Below are positions 16,828 through 25,004 of a stretch of DNA of 64,000 bases, piece by piece. Each line of letters opens with the position of its first letter. Position 1 is the first letter of the stretch. The stretch comes from Breznakiella homolactica. GTDB lineage: Bacteria > Spirochaetota > Spirochaetia > Treponematales > Breznakiellaceae. Position numbers and translations under genes: made by a program. Under the pieces are notes generated by a model, which worked only from the letters and a program-made list of their open reading frames with translations, made no database searches and had not been told where the DNA came from. The DNA is taken from the NCBI RefSeq assembly GCF_016616095.2, contig NZ_CP067089.2, positions 124,001 to 188,000 on the forward strand. The letters are read 5' to 3'.

Positions 16828-17639
16828 ACAGTTCCGCCCCGGCTTTGGAAATCCGGAACCTTTCGGTGGGGTATAAAAATAAAACAGTACTCCGGGACAT
16901 CAGTTTTTCCCTTTTTCCGGGAGAACTGGTTGCCCTGGTGGGGCCCAACGGCGCGGGCAAGACGAGCCTTCTCAAAACCATTGCCGGCTTTGTGGCGCCT
17001 CTTTCGGGGGATATATTTGTTTCAGGAACAAGTCTTGAAGGTATGGGCAAACGGGCGCGGGCGCGCAAAATGGCGTTCCTGTTCCAGGGGGCGAGTCTGT
17101 CGTGGCCATTTACGGCGGAGGAACTCATTGCCCAGGGCCGGTTTCCCCACCGGGGCTGGTTCGGCGGCGAAGGTCCCCGGGACCGCAGAGCCCTGGAAAC
17201 GGCGATGAAGGAATCGGAAATCGGGGATCTGGCCGGAAGAAACACCCTGGAATTGTCCGGCGGGGAACTGCAGCGGGTTCTCATAGCCCGGGCCATTGCC
17301 CAGGAGGCGGATGTTTTCCTCCTGGATGAACCCGTAAGCCATCTCGATCCCCGGTATGAAACCGCGGTGATGAAGCTTCTGCGCAGGCTGACCGGCCGGG
17401 ACCGTACGGCCCTGGTCAGCCTCCACGATCTCAATCTCGCCGCCCAGTACGCCGACCGGGTCGCTCTTATCGCTTCGGGGGAGCTTTTGGCTATCGGTCC
17501 CCCAGCGGCGGTGCTCAGGGAAGATCTCCTGGAAAGGGCTTTTGAATTTCCCGTGCGGGTCGGGGCACATCCCGATAACGCTTCGGTTCCTCTGGTCTAC
17601 CAGCCCCTGGCTCCGGCCCGGGACGGCGCTGCCCGGTAA
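16824..17639 (+). CDS. btuD: BtuD-like ABC ATPase
   Basis: 271 aa, overlapping btuC by 4 bp. Walker A GPNGAGKT at 40-47, signature LSGGELQ at about 144-150, Walker B VFLLDEP at about 164-170, and the switch histidine in LVSLHDLNLAAQYADRV. It drives the BtuFC-type importer. This is the last gene of the rightward run that starts at dxs; it converges on the methyltransferase gene with an 8-bp gap and no evident terminator. Confidence 0.88.
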   Translation: MNSSAPALEIRNLSVGYKNKTVLRDISFSLFPGELVALVGPNGAGKTSLLKTIAGFVAPLSGDIFVSGTSLEGMGKRARARKMAFLFQGASLSWPFTAEELIAQGRFPHRGWFGGEGPRDRRALETAMKESEIGDLAGRNTLELSGGELQRVLIARAIAQEADVFLLDEPVSHLDPRYETAVMKLLRRLTGRDRTALVSLHDLNLAAQYADRVALIASGELLAIGPPAAVLREDLLERAFEFPVRVGAHPDNASVPLVYQPLAPARDGAAR

Positions 17640-17647
17640 TACCGCCG

Positions 17648-18415
17648 CTACAGTTTTCTGAACCGGGCTACATACATGGGGCCCATCCCGCCTGCTCTGT
17701 CCGGAAGAATAAGGCGGCCGAATTCCGTTTCTTCACCCTCGGAAAAATCAGGCCTGTCCAGTTCGAGCCCGGGGGAATATTTTTTCATGAGCCGCGCCGC
17801 CACCCGGTCGTTTTCCTCGGAGGAGACGGCGCAGGTCGCGTAAACCAGGGAATACCCCGGCTTGAGGAGCAGGAAGGCCGACGAGAGGAGCGCCCACTGC
17901 CGCCGGGCGAGAAAGACCGGGCGGGCCGGGGTCCACTGCGCGAGGGCTTTCTTATCCGCCAGGACGTGGCGTTCGCTCGAGCAGGGAGCATCCAGCAGGA
18001 TGCCGGAGAACCGTTCCCGTTCGCTCTTTTTCCCCGCCAGCGCCGCGGCGTCGAAACCCGAAACCGTTACCCGGCTCCTCTGTTCGCCGCTGAGGTGTTT
18101 GCCGAGCACGTTGACGAGCCGCCGCCGGCGTTCCCCGGACAGTTCATTGGCCAGAAGACGCACCTCCGCGCCCATGGCGGAGGCTATCACCAGGCTCTTA
18201 CCTCCCGGCGCGGCGCAGGCGTCCAGGACAGTCCCTTCTCCGGGAAGCCTGAGGGATTCCGCCGCGAGAACCGAGGCGCGGTCCAGCGTATAGGGAGCGC
18301 ACAGTCCCCGGCTATAGGGAACGGGACTCGTTTCCTCCAGAAGGGCCGCCCGGAGTTTTTCCCACCGGCCTTTGTATACCGACCGGTAATATTCTTCGAA
18401 ATCCGTTTCGCCCAT
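17648..18415 (-). CDS. RsmB/NSUN-type RNA m5C methyltransferase
   Basis: 255 aa, short for the family because it lacks the N-terminal NusB-like and C-terminal PUA-like domains. The SAM site is VLDACAAPGGKSLV (63-76). Both catalytic cysteines of RNA m5C enzymes are present: C145 in DAPCSS and C195 in YATCA. The N-terminal PVPYSRGLCAPYTLDRASVLAA is typical of the NSUN4/RsmF-like branch. The target (rRNA or tRNA) cannot be read from sequence. It is first gene leftward from cobS with a 3-bp gap, so it is co-transcribed with cobalamin genes. Confidence 0.85.
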   Translation of the reverse strand: MGETDFEEYYRSVYKGRWEKLRAALLEETSPVPYSRGLCAPYTLDRASVLAAESLRLPGEGTVLDACAAPGGKSLVIASAMGAEVRLLANELSGERRRRLVNVLGKHLSGEQRSRVTVSGFDAAALAGKKSERERFSGILLDAPCSSERHVLADKKALAQWTPARPVFLARRQWALLSSAFLLLKPGYSLVYATCAVSSEENDRVAARLMKKYSPGLELDRPDFSEGEETEFGRLILPDRAGGMGPMYVARFRKL

Positions 18416-18418
18416 ACC

Positions 18419-19279
18419 TTATCCTACCAGAAAGAAACCCCAGGCCCTGAGGACAATCCATGCCGCCCCGAGATGAAGAATCTCTCCCAGTTCAACCCCG
18501 GCGCCCAGGGCGTCACCGGTATATCCGCCGAGTTTTTTCCGGTAGAGCCCGGCTATAAGAACCGCGGATACGCATCCCAGCACCGGCAGGGCCGAAAGGA
18601 TCACCCCCGGAAAACAATTTCCCGCCCCGGGAAAGGGGGAGAATAAATTCGAACCGCTTACGGTTCCGTACAGATACAGCAGCCCGAAGACCATGGCCGC
18701 CCAGATCCCGGCGGCCAGAACCGTTCCCGCCGCGGCGGGAACGATTTTCGAATCCTTTACCATAAAACCGAGCCCGTCTTCCCGGAAGGGGCGGCTTATG
18801 GCCGGCACCAGGGCCGCGGCAAACCTGCCGGTTATGGGATACGCCAGGATAAAGGCGGGGAATTGGGAAACAACCACCGAGAGCCGGTAGAGCAGGATGA
18901 ATTTAAACGCGAGGCAGGCAATGCCGGCGAAAAAACCGTATACCCCGATCCGGGAATCCTTGAGAATAGCCGCCCGTTTCTCCCGGCCGCCGGCGGCCAG
19001 AAACGCGTCCGCCGTATCCATGAGCCCGTCAAGGTGAAAAAGGTTGAAGCCAAGGTACTGAAACTGCAGGATCAGGAATACCGTAACGGAGCGGTCCCTG
19101 ATATATAAAAATCCCAGAAAAAAAACGAGGGCGCCGAGAAAAGCCGGAAAAATACCTGTCAGTGGCAGATAGAAATCCGTCCGGGAATGATCCGGTGAAA
19201 AACGCAGCTTTACCGGAATCCGGGATACCAGGCTCAGGGTCGAAAGGAACCTGTCCAAAGGATTAGTAGGCTTCTTCAT
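18419..19279 (-). CDS. cobS: Adenosylcobinamide-GDP ribazoletransferase (cobalamin synthase)
   Basis: 286 aa from the ATG at 19277-19279; a longer in-frame opening upstream only overlaps cobT antisense to sense. Integral membrane protein with several helices. The metal-binding motif is HLDGLMDTADAF with D84, D88 and D91, followed by KDSRIGVYGFFAG. It joins AdoCbi-GDP to alpha-ribazole phosphate, the last assembly step of the cobamide. It overlaps the end of cobT by 17 bp. Confidence 0.93.
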   Translation of the reverse strand: MKKPTNPLDRFLSTLSLVSRIPVKLRFSPDHSRTDFYLPLTGIFPAFLGALVFFLGFLYIRDRSVTVFLILQFQYLGFNLFHLDGLMDTADAFLAAGGREKRAAILKDSRIGVYGFFAGIACLAFKFILLYRLSVVVSQFPAFILAYPITGRFAAALVPAISRPFREDGLGFMVKDSKIVPAAAGTVLAAGIWAAMVFGLLYLYGTVSGSNLFSPFPGAGNCFPGVILSALPVLGCVSAVLIAGLYRKKLGGYTGDALGAGVELGEILHLGAAWIVLRAWGFFLVG

Positions 19280-20318
19280 CGCCGCTGCTTCCGGAAACGC
19301 CGGCCCCGGCAAACGAGGCCATCTCATTCGCCGCAATAACTCCCAGTTCAATAACATGGCCGCCGATGAGCGCCCCGGTACCTTCTCCGAGGTGCATATC
19401 CAGGGAAACCACCGGGTCGAGCCCCATGGCGTCAAGCACCGGTTTGTGGCCCCGTACTTTTGAGCTGTGCCCGGCAAAGAGATAGTCCGAAACGCCGGGG
19501 GCAATCATCCGCGCCATATACGCCGCCGCGGTTACGGGAAAGCCGTCGAGAACACAGGCGATGCCCCGGCCGGACAGACCCAGAATAAAACCCGCCATCA
19601 TGGCCATATCGTAGCTTCCGAGTTTTTCGAGAAGGGCCTCCCCTGATTTAGGAGTGTTATGGAATTCCACTGCCTGTTTAATAGTGGCTCTTTTGCGTTC
19701 CAGGGTCGCTTCATCGATGCCGGTACCCCGGTCAACCATGGCTTCCGCGGTAAACCCCGCCCCCGTGAGCAGGGCCGCGGCGGTGGCGGTGTTTCCGATG
19801 CCCATATCGCCTGCCGCTACAAGGTCGTAACCCTGGGTTTCCGCGTCCCCGGCTATGCTCTTTCCCGCTTCCAGGGCCCGTTCCAGTTCGCCGCGGGACA
19901 TGGCGGGCTGCCGGGAAAAATCGCCGCTCCCGGGGCCGATTTTCATGCGGAGGAAACGGTGTTTGGGTTTGAGTTCCTCATCGGGCGGAAAATCCCCCGC
20001 GACCCCGGCGTCAACCACGGCCAGCTCCCATCCGCATCCGCCTGCCAGGGCGTTTGCGGCGGCCCCGCCGCTGAGCATGTTGATGACCATCTGGTAGGTA
20101 ACTTCCGGCGGATACAGGGAGACGCCCTGGGCCGTAATGCCGTGGTCCCCGGCAAAAACGTAGAGCCCTTTTTTCCGTATCACCGGCGGAACTCTGTTTT
20201 GGATTTTTGCCATTCTGACACAGTAGGTTTCCAGTTTGCCGAGGCTGCCCTTTGGTTTAGTCAGGCTGTCGAGATGGACCTGCATCTGCTGTTCACTATC
20301 GCCGCTGTTCTGCCGCAT
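19263..20318 (-). CDS. cobT: Nicotinate-nucleotide--dimethylbenzimidazole phosphoribosyltransferase
   Basis: 351 aa, standard length. It activates the lower-ligand base by transferring phosphoribose from nicotinate mononucleotide. Signatures: KPKGSLGKLE, VFAGDHGITAQGVSLYPPEVT, GDMGIGNTATAAALLTGAG and SLDMHLGEGTGALIGGHVIE, which includes the catalytic glutamate. It precedes cobS in the leftward operon. A TATAAT-like box on the minus strand lies at 20384-20389 about 65 bp upstream, but no convincing -35 is seen. Confidence 0.95.
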   Translation of the reverse strand: MRQNSGDSEQQMQVHLDSLTKPKGSLGKLETYCVRMAKIQNRVPPVIRKKGLYVFAGDHGITAQGVSLYPPEVTYQMVINMLSGGAAANALAGGCGWELAVVDAGVAGDFPPDEELKPKHRFLRMKIGPGSGDFSRQPAMSRGELERALEAGKSIAGDAETQGYDLVAAGDMGIGNTATAAALLTGAGFTAEAMVDRGTGIDEATLERKRATIKQAVEFHNTPKSGEALLEKLGSYDMAMMAGFILGLSGRGIACVLDGFPVTAAAYMARMIAPGVSDYLFAGHSSKVRGHKPVLDAMGLDPVVSLDMHLGEGTGALIGGHVIELGVIAANEMASFAGAGVSGSSGDEEAY

Positions 20319-20440
20319 ACGTACCCCGCGGATTGTGGTTTTCAGGAACCGCTACGGGAATTCCCGGGTACCAGTGTACCAGGATTATAGTTTTTTTCCT
20401 ATGTTGCCTGTTTGTAAACCGAGGTTTCCGTGATTATTCT

Positions 20441-21187
20441 TCAAAAATTGCCTTCGAGAAGGGCGATGCTTTCCTCCGCTTCCTTCCAGGAAAAAACCTC
20501 TATGTTGGTGATCCCGGAAAAATCCCGGATCTTCGGCAGGAAGCCTTCCAGCCAGGGGGTATCCCGCCGTAACGCCCGGTGATCCGGCAGCTTTCCGTCG
20601 AGCCGGGCCGCGGCATGGTCTGTTCCATGAAGGTGAATTTCACCGATTCTGTGCCGGTGCGCGTCAAAAAAAGCCGAAGGATCGGCGGATTCCAGGAGCA
20701 GGTGGCCGGTATCCATGCAGATTCCCGCGGTTTCCGGCAGTTCAGCCATGAGGGATTCAAAACGGGGAAGGGTGGTGTTTTCAATAAGGAACAACCCCGG
20801 TCCCGGATCTTCCGCAGCCCGGTACCGTTCTTCCCATTTTACGAGGAGCTCCGCGGTTTTACGGTTCCGCCGGGGATCCTTGGGAGGATGGACAATAAAA
20901 TGCCGTACTAGGGGCCGCAGCCGGATTATAAGATCCTCATGTTCCGGCAGTATTTCATCGGGGAGGTGGGCGGTAAAGGAAAAACGGCGCTTAAATCCGC
21001 TGATAATGCTGAATTCCTCTTCAAGCAGATCCCTTACACCGGCGTCGCAGATGAAAAAAAGAAGTTCCACATTTCCAACGGCGGCCTTATCCGCAAGAAA
21101 CCGCAGGTTTTCGCCGTAGGTTCCCGGAATAACCCAGGAGGGTACGCTTAATACCACCGTTACTTCACAGTCAGGGGAATTCCGCAA
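20441..21187 (-). CDS. Xylose-isomerase-like TIM-barrel protein in cobamide cluster, CbiR-like
   Basis: 248 aa of the AP-endonuclease-2/sugar-phosphate isomerase superfamily. Candidate metal ligands: FLIENTTLPRFE, GICMDTGHLLL, EIHLHGTDH. The gene sits between cobU and cobT in a cluster dedicated to nucleotide-loop assembly. CbiR, a cobamide-remodelling enzyme described in Akkermansia, belongs to this superfamily and cuts the phosphodiester that attaches the lower nucleotide. Context plus fold make CbiR activity the best guess, giving cells the means to strip and rebuild imported cobamides. The TTG at 21187 overlaps cobU by 28 bp; a GTG at 21157 is the alternative start. Confidence 0.6.
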   Translation of the reverse strand: MRNSPDCEVTVVLSVPSWVIPGTYGENLRFLADKAAVGNVELLFFICDAGVRDLLEEEFSIISGFKRRFSFTAHLPDEILPEHEDLIIRLRPLVRHFIVHPPKDPRRNRKTAELLVKWEERYRAAEDPGPGLFLIENTTLPRFESLMAELPETAGICMDTGHLLLESADPSAFFDAHRHRIGEIHLHGTDHAAARLDGKLPDHRALRRDTPWLEGFLPKIRDFSGITNIEVFSWKEAEESIALLEGNF

Positions 21188-21669
21188 ACCATGAATTCCA
21201 CCCTATGGACCATTCTTGCCAGCTCACGGTTTGCCTCGGCCAGCAGCAGATTGTACTGCCGGGTGGTCTCATCAAAGGGAATATTTCCGAGTCCCGTCTC
21301 GTTGGTTACGAAAATGATATTCTCCGGCATGGCCGCGGTGATTTTTTCCAGAAAACCCGGAAACAGATCGGTTTTTTTATAGTACATGAGATTGTTTATC
21401 CACATGGGGATGCAGTCAACCAGGATCATGTTTCCCGCCCGCGCTATGGCGCCGGGCAGATCCACCGGTTCCTCCAGGGTGACAAAGAGATCATTCCCGT
21501 CCGGCCCCCTGCGTTCCCCTCGGTGCCGGGCGATCCGCTGTTCCATTTCCGCGTCGGTTTTTTCGGCAGTGGCGATAAAATACCGGGGCGGGGAAAAATT
21601 CTCCAGGGCCAATCCGAGGGCCCGGCTGCTTTTGCCTGACTTAACACCCCCGGTAATCAGTACACGCAT
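21160..21669 (-). CDS. cobU: Adenosylcobinamide kinase/adenosylcobinamide-phosphate guanylyltransferase
   Basis: 169 aa, normal length. P-loop GGVKSGKS at residues 7-14; the guanylylated histidine is probably H49 in RIARHRGERR; TLEEPVDL and ILVDCIPMWINNLMY are family segments. It phosphorylates adenosylcobinamide and then forms AdoCbi-GDP for CobS. It is second in the leftward operon, 4 bp after the DtxR/MntR-type gene. Confidence 0.94.
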   Translation of the reverse strand: MRVLITGGVKSGKSSRALGLALENFSPPRYFIATAEKTDAEMEQRIARHRGERRGPDGNDLFVTLEEPVDLPGAIARAGNMILVDCIPMWINNLMYYKKTDLFPGFLEKITAAMPENIIFVTNETGLGNIPFDETTRQYNLLLAEANRELARMVHRVEFMVCGIPLTVK

Positions 21670-21673
21670 GGGA

Positions 21674-22042
21674 TCAGTTTTTTTTCCTGGACGAGGCCAT
21701 GGCTTTCATTTTTTTGAGGGTTTCTTCGGATAAAATATGTTCCATTTTGCAGGCATCCTCTTCCGCCACCGCGGGACTGACCCCAAGAACATCCCGGAGG
21801 AACTGCGTCAGAAAGGTGTGGCGTTCCCGGATTTCCGCGGCCTGGGTAACGCCTTTTTCCGTCAGTGTGACCCCCCGGTAACGTTCATGTTCCAAAAACC
21901 CCCGTTCTTCGAGCACCTTAAGCGCCGTAAGAACCGAAGGTTTGGATACACTGAGGCGGGCAGCGATATCGGTCACCCGGACTTCTCCCTCATCGGCGAG
22001 AAAACTGACCATTTCCAAATAATCTTCCAACGACTGAGTCAT
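21674..22042 (-). CDS. DtxR/MntR-family metal-dependent repressor
   Basis: 122 aa: an N-terminal winged helix (SLEDYLEMVSFLADEGEVRVTDIAARLSVSKPSVLTAL, here split to show it begins at residue 4) and a short metal-binding dimerisation domain with CKMEHILSEETL. No SH3-like third domain, so it resembles MntR more than DtxR. It is the first gene of the leftward set that includes cobU, the CbiR-like gene, cobT and cobS; whether it regulates them or only shares a transcript is unknown. The C-terminus KKMKAMASSRKKN is basic. Confidence 0.85.
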   Translation of the reverse strand: MTQSLEDYLEMVSFLADEGEVRVTDIAARLSVSKPSVLTALKVLEERGFLEHERYRGVTLTEKGVTQAAEIRERHTFLTQFLRDVLGVSPAVAEEDACKMEHILSEETLKKMKAMASSRKKN

Positions 22043-22143
22043 AACATATAATATTGAAGAATTTAGCCTGAATTGTCAACTTATACTTGTCTAACATTTT
22101 AAATCAGTAGCTTTTTATATTTTGTATATTTTTTACTTTTTTG

Positions 22144-22204
22144 TTGACATGTGGATAATCCTGGTATAATATTCTCTAAATTACAGAGAATTATTCGGAT
22201 AATT
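22144..22204 (+). promoter_or_regulatory. Promoter and inverted repeats upstream of the fructoside-cluster LacI regulator
   Basis: Perfect hexamers TTGACA (22144-22149) and TATAAT (22165-22170), but with only a 15-bp spacer. The spacer holds TGTGGATAA (22150-22158), the complement of a consensus DnaA box. TTCTCT (22172-22177) and AGAGAA (22185-22190) form an inverted repeat over the start site, and AATTATTCGGATAATT (22189-22204) is a near-palindrome; either could be the regulator's operator. Confidence 0.55.
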
Positions 22205-22243
22205 ATTTTTATTTATCAGATAATTATATTTTTGGAGTGAGCA

Positions 22244-23245
22244 GTGAATATTAAGGATGTGGCAGTCAGGGCAGGCGTTTCCGTTTCGACCGCATACAAG
22301 GTATTCGATACCGCGTATACCACCAGTACGGATATCCGGGAGAAGGTCCTCGCAGCCGCCCGGGATATCGGCTATATCCATAAGGCCTCGTACCGGAACG
22401 GTTCCAGCGGCGAAACCAAGCTGATCGCCCATATCGTGACCGAATCGACCGCGTCCAACGGTTTCCACAGTTTCATCACCAAGGAACTGATGGACGAGCT
22501 TGAACGGTACGGCTACCGGCTGACGGTTCTGTATACCAACTGGAGCCAGGAGCGGGAAAAAGAGGATTTTGAAATCCTGGCGGACCATAAAATTGACGGA
22601 ATTATTTTTACCCCCGCCCGGTTTGACAAGAATGAAAGCATTGAACGGATTATCCAGAACGGCATGCCCGTGCTGCAGCTGTTCGGGTCCGCCTATGACC
22701 ATGTGGATACCCTGCTGTTTGACGATGAACTGGGCGCCTATACCGCCGTTAAACATCTGCTCCAATGCGGCCATACGAAAATCATGATGCTCTCCCGGCA
22801 CACCAGCCGGACCATGGACAGCCGGATTAAAGGATATGAACGGGCCTTCGCCGAGGCCGGGGTTCCCCTGGATCCGGAAATGTTCTGCGTGCTGGGCTTT
22901 GATGAGAGTGTAAAGAATATGATCAGCGGGGTTATCAGGAAAAAGGAGCCCACCGCGATTGTGAGCGTCAGCGAAGGGATCAGCCTGTGCACCCTCAAGG
23001 CGGTGCATGAACTGAAGCTTTCTATCCCCAATGACATCAGCCTCATAGCGTACGACGATTTTCCCTGGCTCGCGGCGTTTGATATTTCAGCCGTTTCCCA
23101 TCCGTTTAAATCCGTGGGAACCCTGGGCGCCCAGCTTATTCACAACCGCGTACAGGAACAATATACGGGGCTTACGGCGCCGCCTTCCACACTGGTGCTC
23201 GATCCCCAGCTGATACTGCGGGATTCGGTAAAAATACTGCGGTAG
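22244..23245 (+). CDS. LacI-family regulator of the GH32 cluster
   Basis: 333 aa; GTG start with GGAG 6 bp upstream. The helix-turn-helix is at the very N-terminus (NIKDVAVRAGVSVSTAYKVF), and a PBP-type effector domain follows (KLIAHIVTESTASNGFHSFI onward, ending TLVLDPQLILRDSV). It is followed at 25 bp by the GH32 gene on the same strand, so it probably controls this catabolic operon in response to a fructoside or its breakdown product. Confidence 0.9.
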   Translation: MNIKDVAVRAGVSVSTAYKVFDTAYTTSTDIREKVLAAARDIGYIHKASYRNGSSGETKLIAHIVTESTASNGFHSFITKELMDELERYGYRLTVLYTNWSQEREKEDFEILADHKIDGIIFTPARFDKNESIERIIQNGMPVLQLFGSAYDHVDTLLFDDELGAYTAVKHLLQCGHTKIMMLSRHTSRTMDSRIKGYERAFAEAGVPLDPEMFCVLGFDESVKNMISGVIRKKEPTAIVSVSEGISLCTLKAVHELKLSIPNDISLIAYDDFPWLAAFDISAVSHPFKSVGTLGAQLIHNRVQEQYTGLTAPPSTLVLDPQLILRDSVKILR

Positions 23246-23270
23246 GGGAGTCCGGTTTGTTTTTGCGGAG

Positions 23271-24962
23271 ATGTGTATGAAGGAATTCAGTCTGAACAGC
23301 GGGAAATACACAAAACTGGTGGTGTTTGCCGCGCGGGAATCCGGAAGCGGTGCCTCCGGCGCGCTGCGGCTGACCGACAAATCGGGAACTGTCCGCGGAG
23401 AAATTTTTCCGGAGGATTCCCGCCCGGTTCCGTTCAGTTTCTCCCTTGACCGGAATACTTCTTATACCTTGGCAATCCGGAACGTGATGATTCCCTACGT
23501 GTACCTCTGCGGCAACGACGATGTCCTGGAGTCGGGGATAGGTTTTATTGAAACCGTCGGCGGCACACTGCGGATCGTGGAAAAGGCGGATCTGTCAGGA
23601 GCCTACGGACAGCCCCTGCGGAACCAATTCCATTTCGCCGCGTACAAAAACTGGATAAACGATCCCAACGGCTTGTGCCGGTTCCGGGGGTATTACCATC
23701 TTTTTTACCAGTTCAATCCCTTTGGCCTGGAATGGGACAATATGCATTGGGGCCACGCGGTCAGCCGCGACTTGATCCGGTGGACCCATCTGCCTATCGC
23801 CTTGTTTCCTCAGAAGGAACTGTACGGTAATCCCGGACTCCGGGGCGGGGCCTACAGCGGCTGCGCCGTAACGGATGACGAACGGATGACCCTGTACTTT
23901 ACCCGGAATACTTCGCCGCCGGTAAAAGGCCCGGAAACCAGGGAAACCCAGCAGGAAGCCTTCAGCACAAACGGCATTGATGTTTTCGGTGAACGTACCA
24001 TTATCCCCGGACGCCCGGAGGGCAGCGCTGACTATAACTTCCGGGATCCCAAGGTGGTCAGTATCCGGGGGAAAACCGCGATGCTGATAGCGACCACCGT
24101 ACACGGTGTCTGCTCCGTTATGATGTATGAACCCGCCGGCAAGGAGTGGGTTTATTCGGGGATTATTTTTCAGGATGACCTGGACTGTGAAACCTTTGAA
24201 TGCGTCAATTACGTTGAAAATCCTGAAACAGGGGAGGGGGCGCTGATCTGTGCTCTGCAGAACGCCCGGGACCCCAAAGGCCGCAGACGGCTGAGTGTCT
24301 GTTATACCGGGTATTTCGACGGCGGCAGTTTTAACTCCCGGAACCGGCGGATATACGATTTCGGAACCTGCTGCTACGCGGTCCAGACCATGGATCTTCC
24401 CGGACGGACCGTGGCTTTCGGATGGATTGTGGATTCCTACGGGGAATTCAAAAAAGAAGGCAGTATTTCCAACGGGGCCATTACGCTTCCCCGGGAATTA
24501 ACCGTAACCGATGGCTGGCTTTATACCAGGCCCGCCCGGGAAACGGCGTCGCTCAGCGGCCGGGAATTATTCCGGGGGCAGCCTTCCCGGGAAACTGTCA
24601 TTGAACTTGGGGATCTCTGTTACCGGGTCGACCTGGTTCTGAACGGCCGGACCGATTTTACCTTGTGCCTGGCGGAATCCGGCGATGAACGGCTGGAACT
24701 GCGGCGTTCCGGTTCTATCGTCACCATAGACTACCAGCGGCCCGGCAGCGATGCGCCGCCGCTGACTGAAGAGATTGAGACGGTAACGGATGTGACGGTT
24801 TTCATGGACCGGAGCGCCGCGGAGATATTTATAAACGACGGCCGGTACTGCGCAACCCGGGTCTTCTACATTTCCGATAGGAAAAAACAGTTTTCAGCCC
24901 GGTTCAGCAGTGCCGGATCGGTGGCTTCTATGACGGTATGGGAACTCAACCCTATTTGGTAA
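23271..24962 (+). CDS. Glycoside hydrolase family 32 beta-fructosidase
   Basis: 563 aa. The GH32 catalytic triad is complete: nucleophile D131 in WINDPNG, D259 in FRDPKV, acid/base E310 in FECVNY. About 110 residues of an extra N-terminal beta domain precede the five-bladed propeller; the C-terminal beta sandwich includes VTVFMDRSAAEIFINDG. There is no signal peptide, so it acts in the cytoplasm on imported sucrose, levan or inulin oligomers. Start at 23271 or at the ATG six bases on. The ABC importer follows directly. Confidence 0.92.
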   Translation: MCMKEFSLNSGKYTKLVVFAARESGSGASGALRLTDKSGTVRGEIFPEDSRPVPFSFSLDRNTSYTLAIRNVMIPYVYLCGNDDVLESGIGFIETVGGTLRIVEKADLSGAYGQPLRNQFHFAAYKNWINDPNGLCRFRGYYHLFYQFNPFGLEWDNMHWGHAVSRDLIRWTHLPIALFPQKELYGNPGLRGGAYSGCAVTDDERMTLYFTRNTSPPVKGPETRETQQEAFSTNGIDVFGERTIIPGRPEGSADYNFRDPKVVSIRGKTAMLIATTVHGVCSVMMYEPAGKEWVYSGIIFQDDLDCETFECVNYVENPETGEGALICALQNARDPKGRRRLSVCYTGYFDGGSFNSRNRRIYDFGTCCYAVQTMDLPGRTVAFGWIVDSYGEFKKEGSISNGAITLPRELTVTDGWLYTRPARETASLSGRELFRGQPSRETVIELGDLCYRVDLVLNGRTDFTLCLAESGDERLELRRSGSIVTIDYQRPGSDAPPLTEEIETVTDVTVFMDRSAAEIFINDGRYCATRVFYISDRKKQFSARFSSAGSVASMTVWELNPIW

Positions 24963-25004
24963 CCATGGCGTGTTTTTTCGCGCTTAATGAATATGGAGGT
25001 AACG

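Noticed and set aside
20319..20440. Cobalamin riboswitch upstream of cobT
   Set aside because: The space is about 120 bp and shows none of the conserved B12-box sequence; nothing similar is seen upstream of btuF or cobU either.
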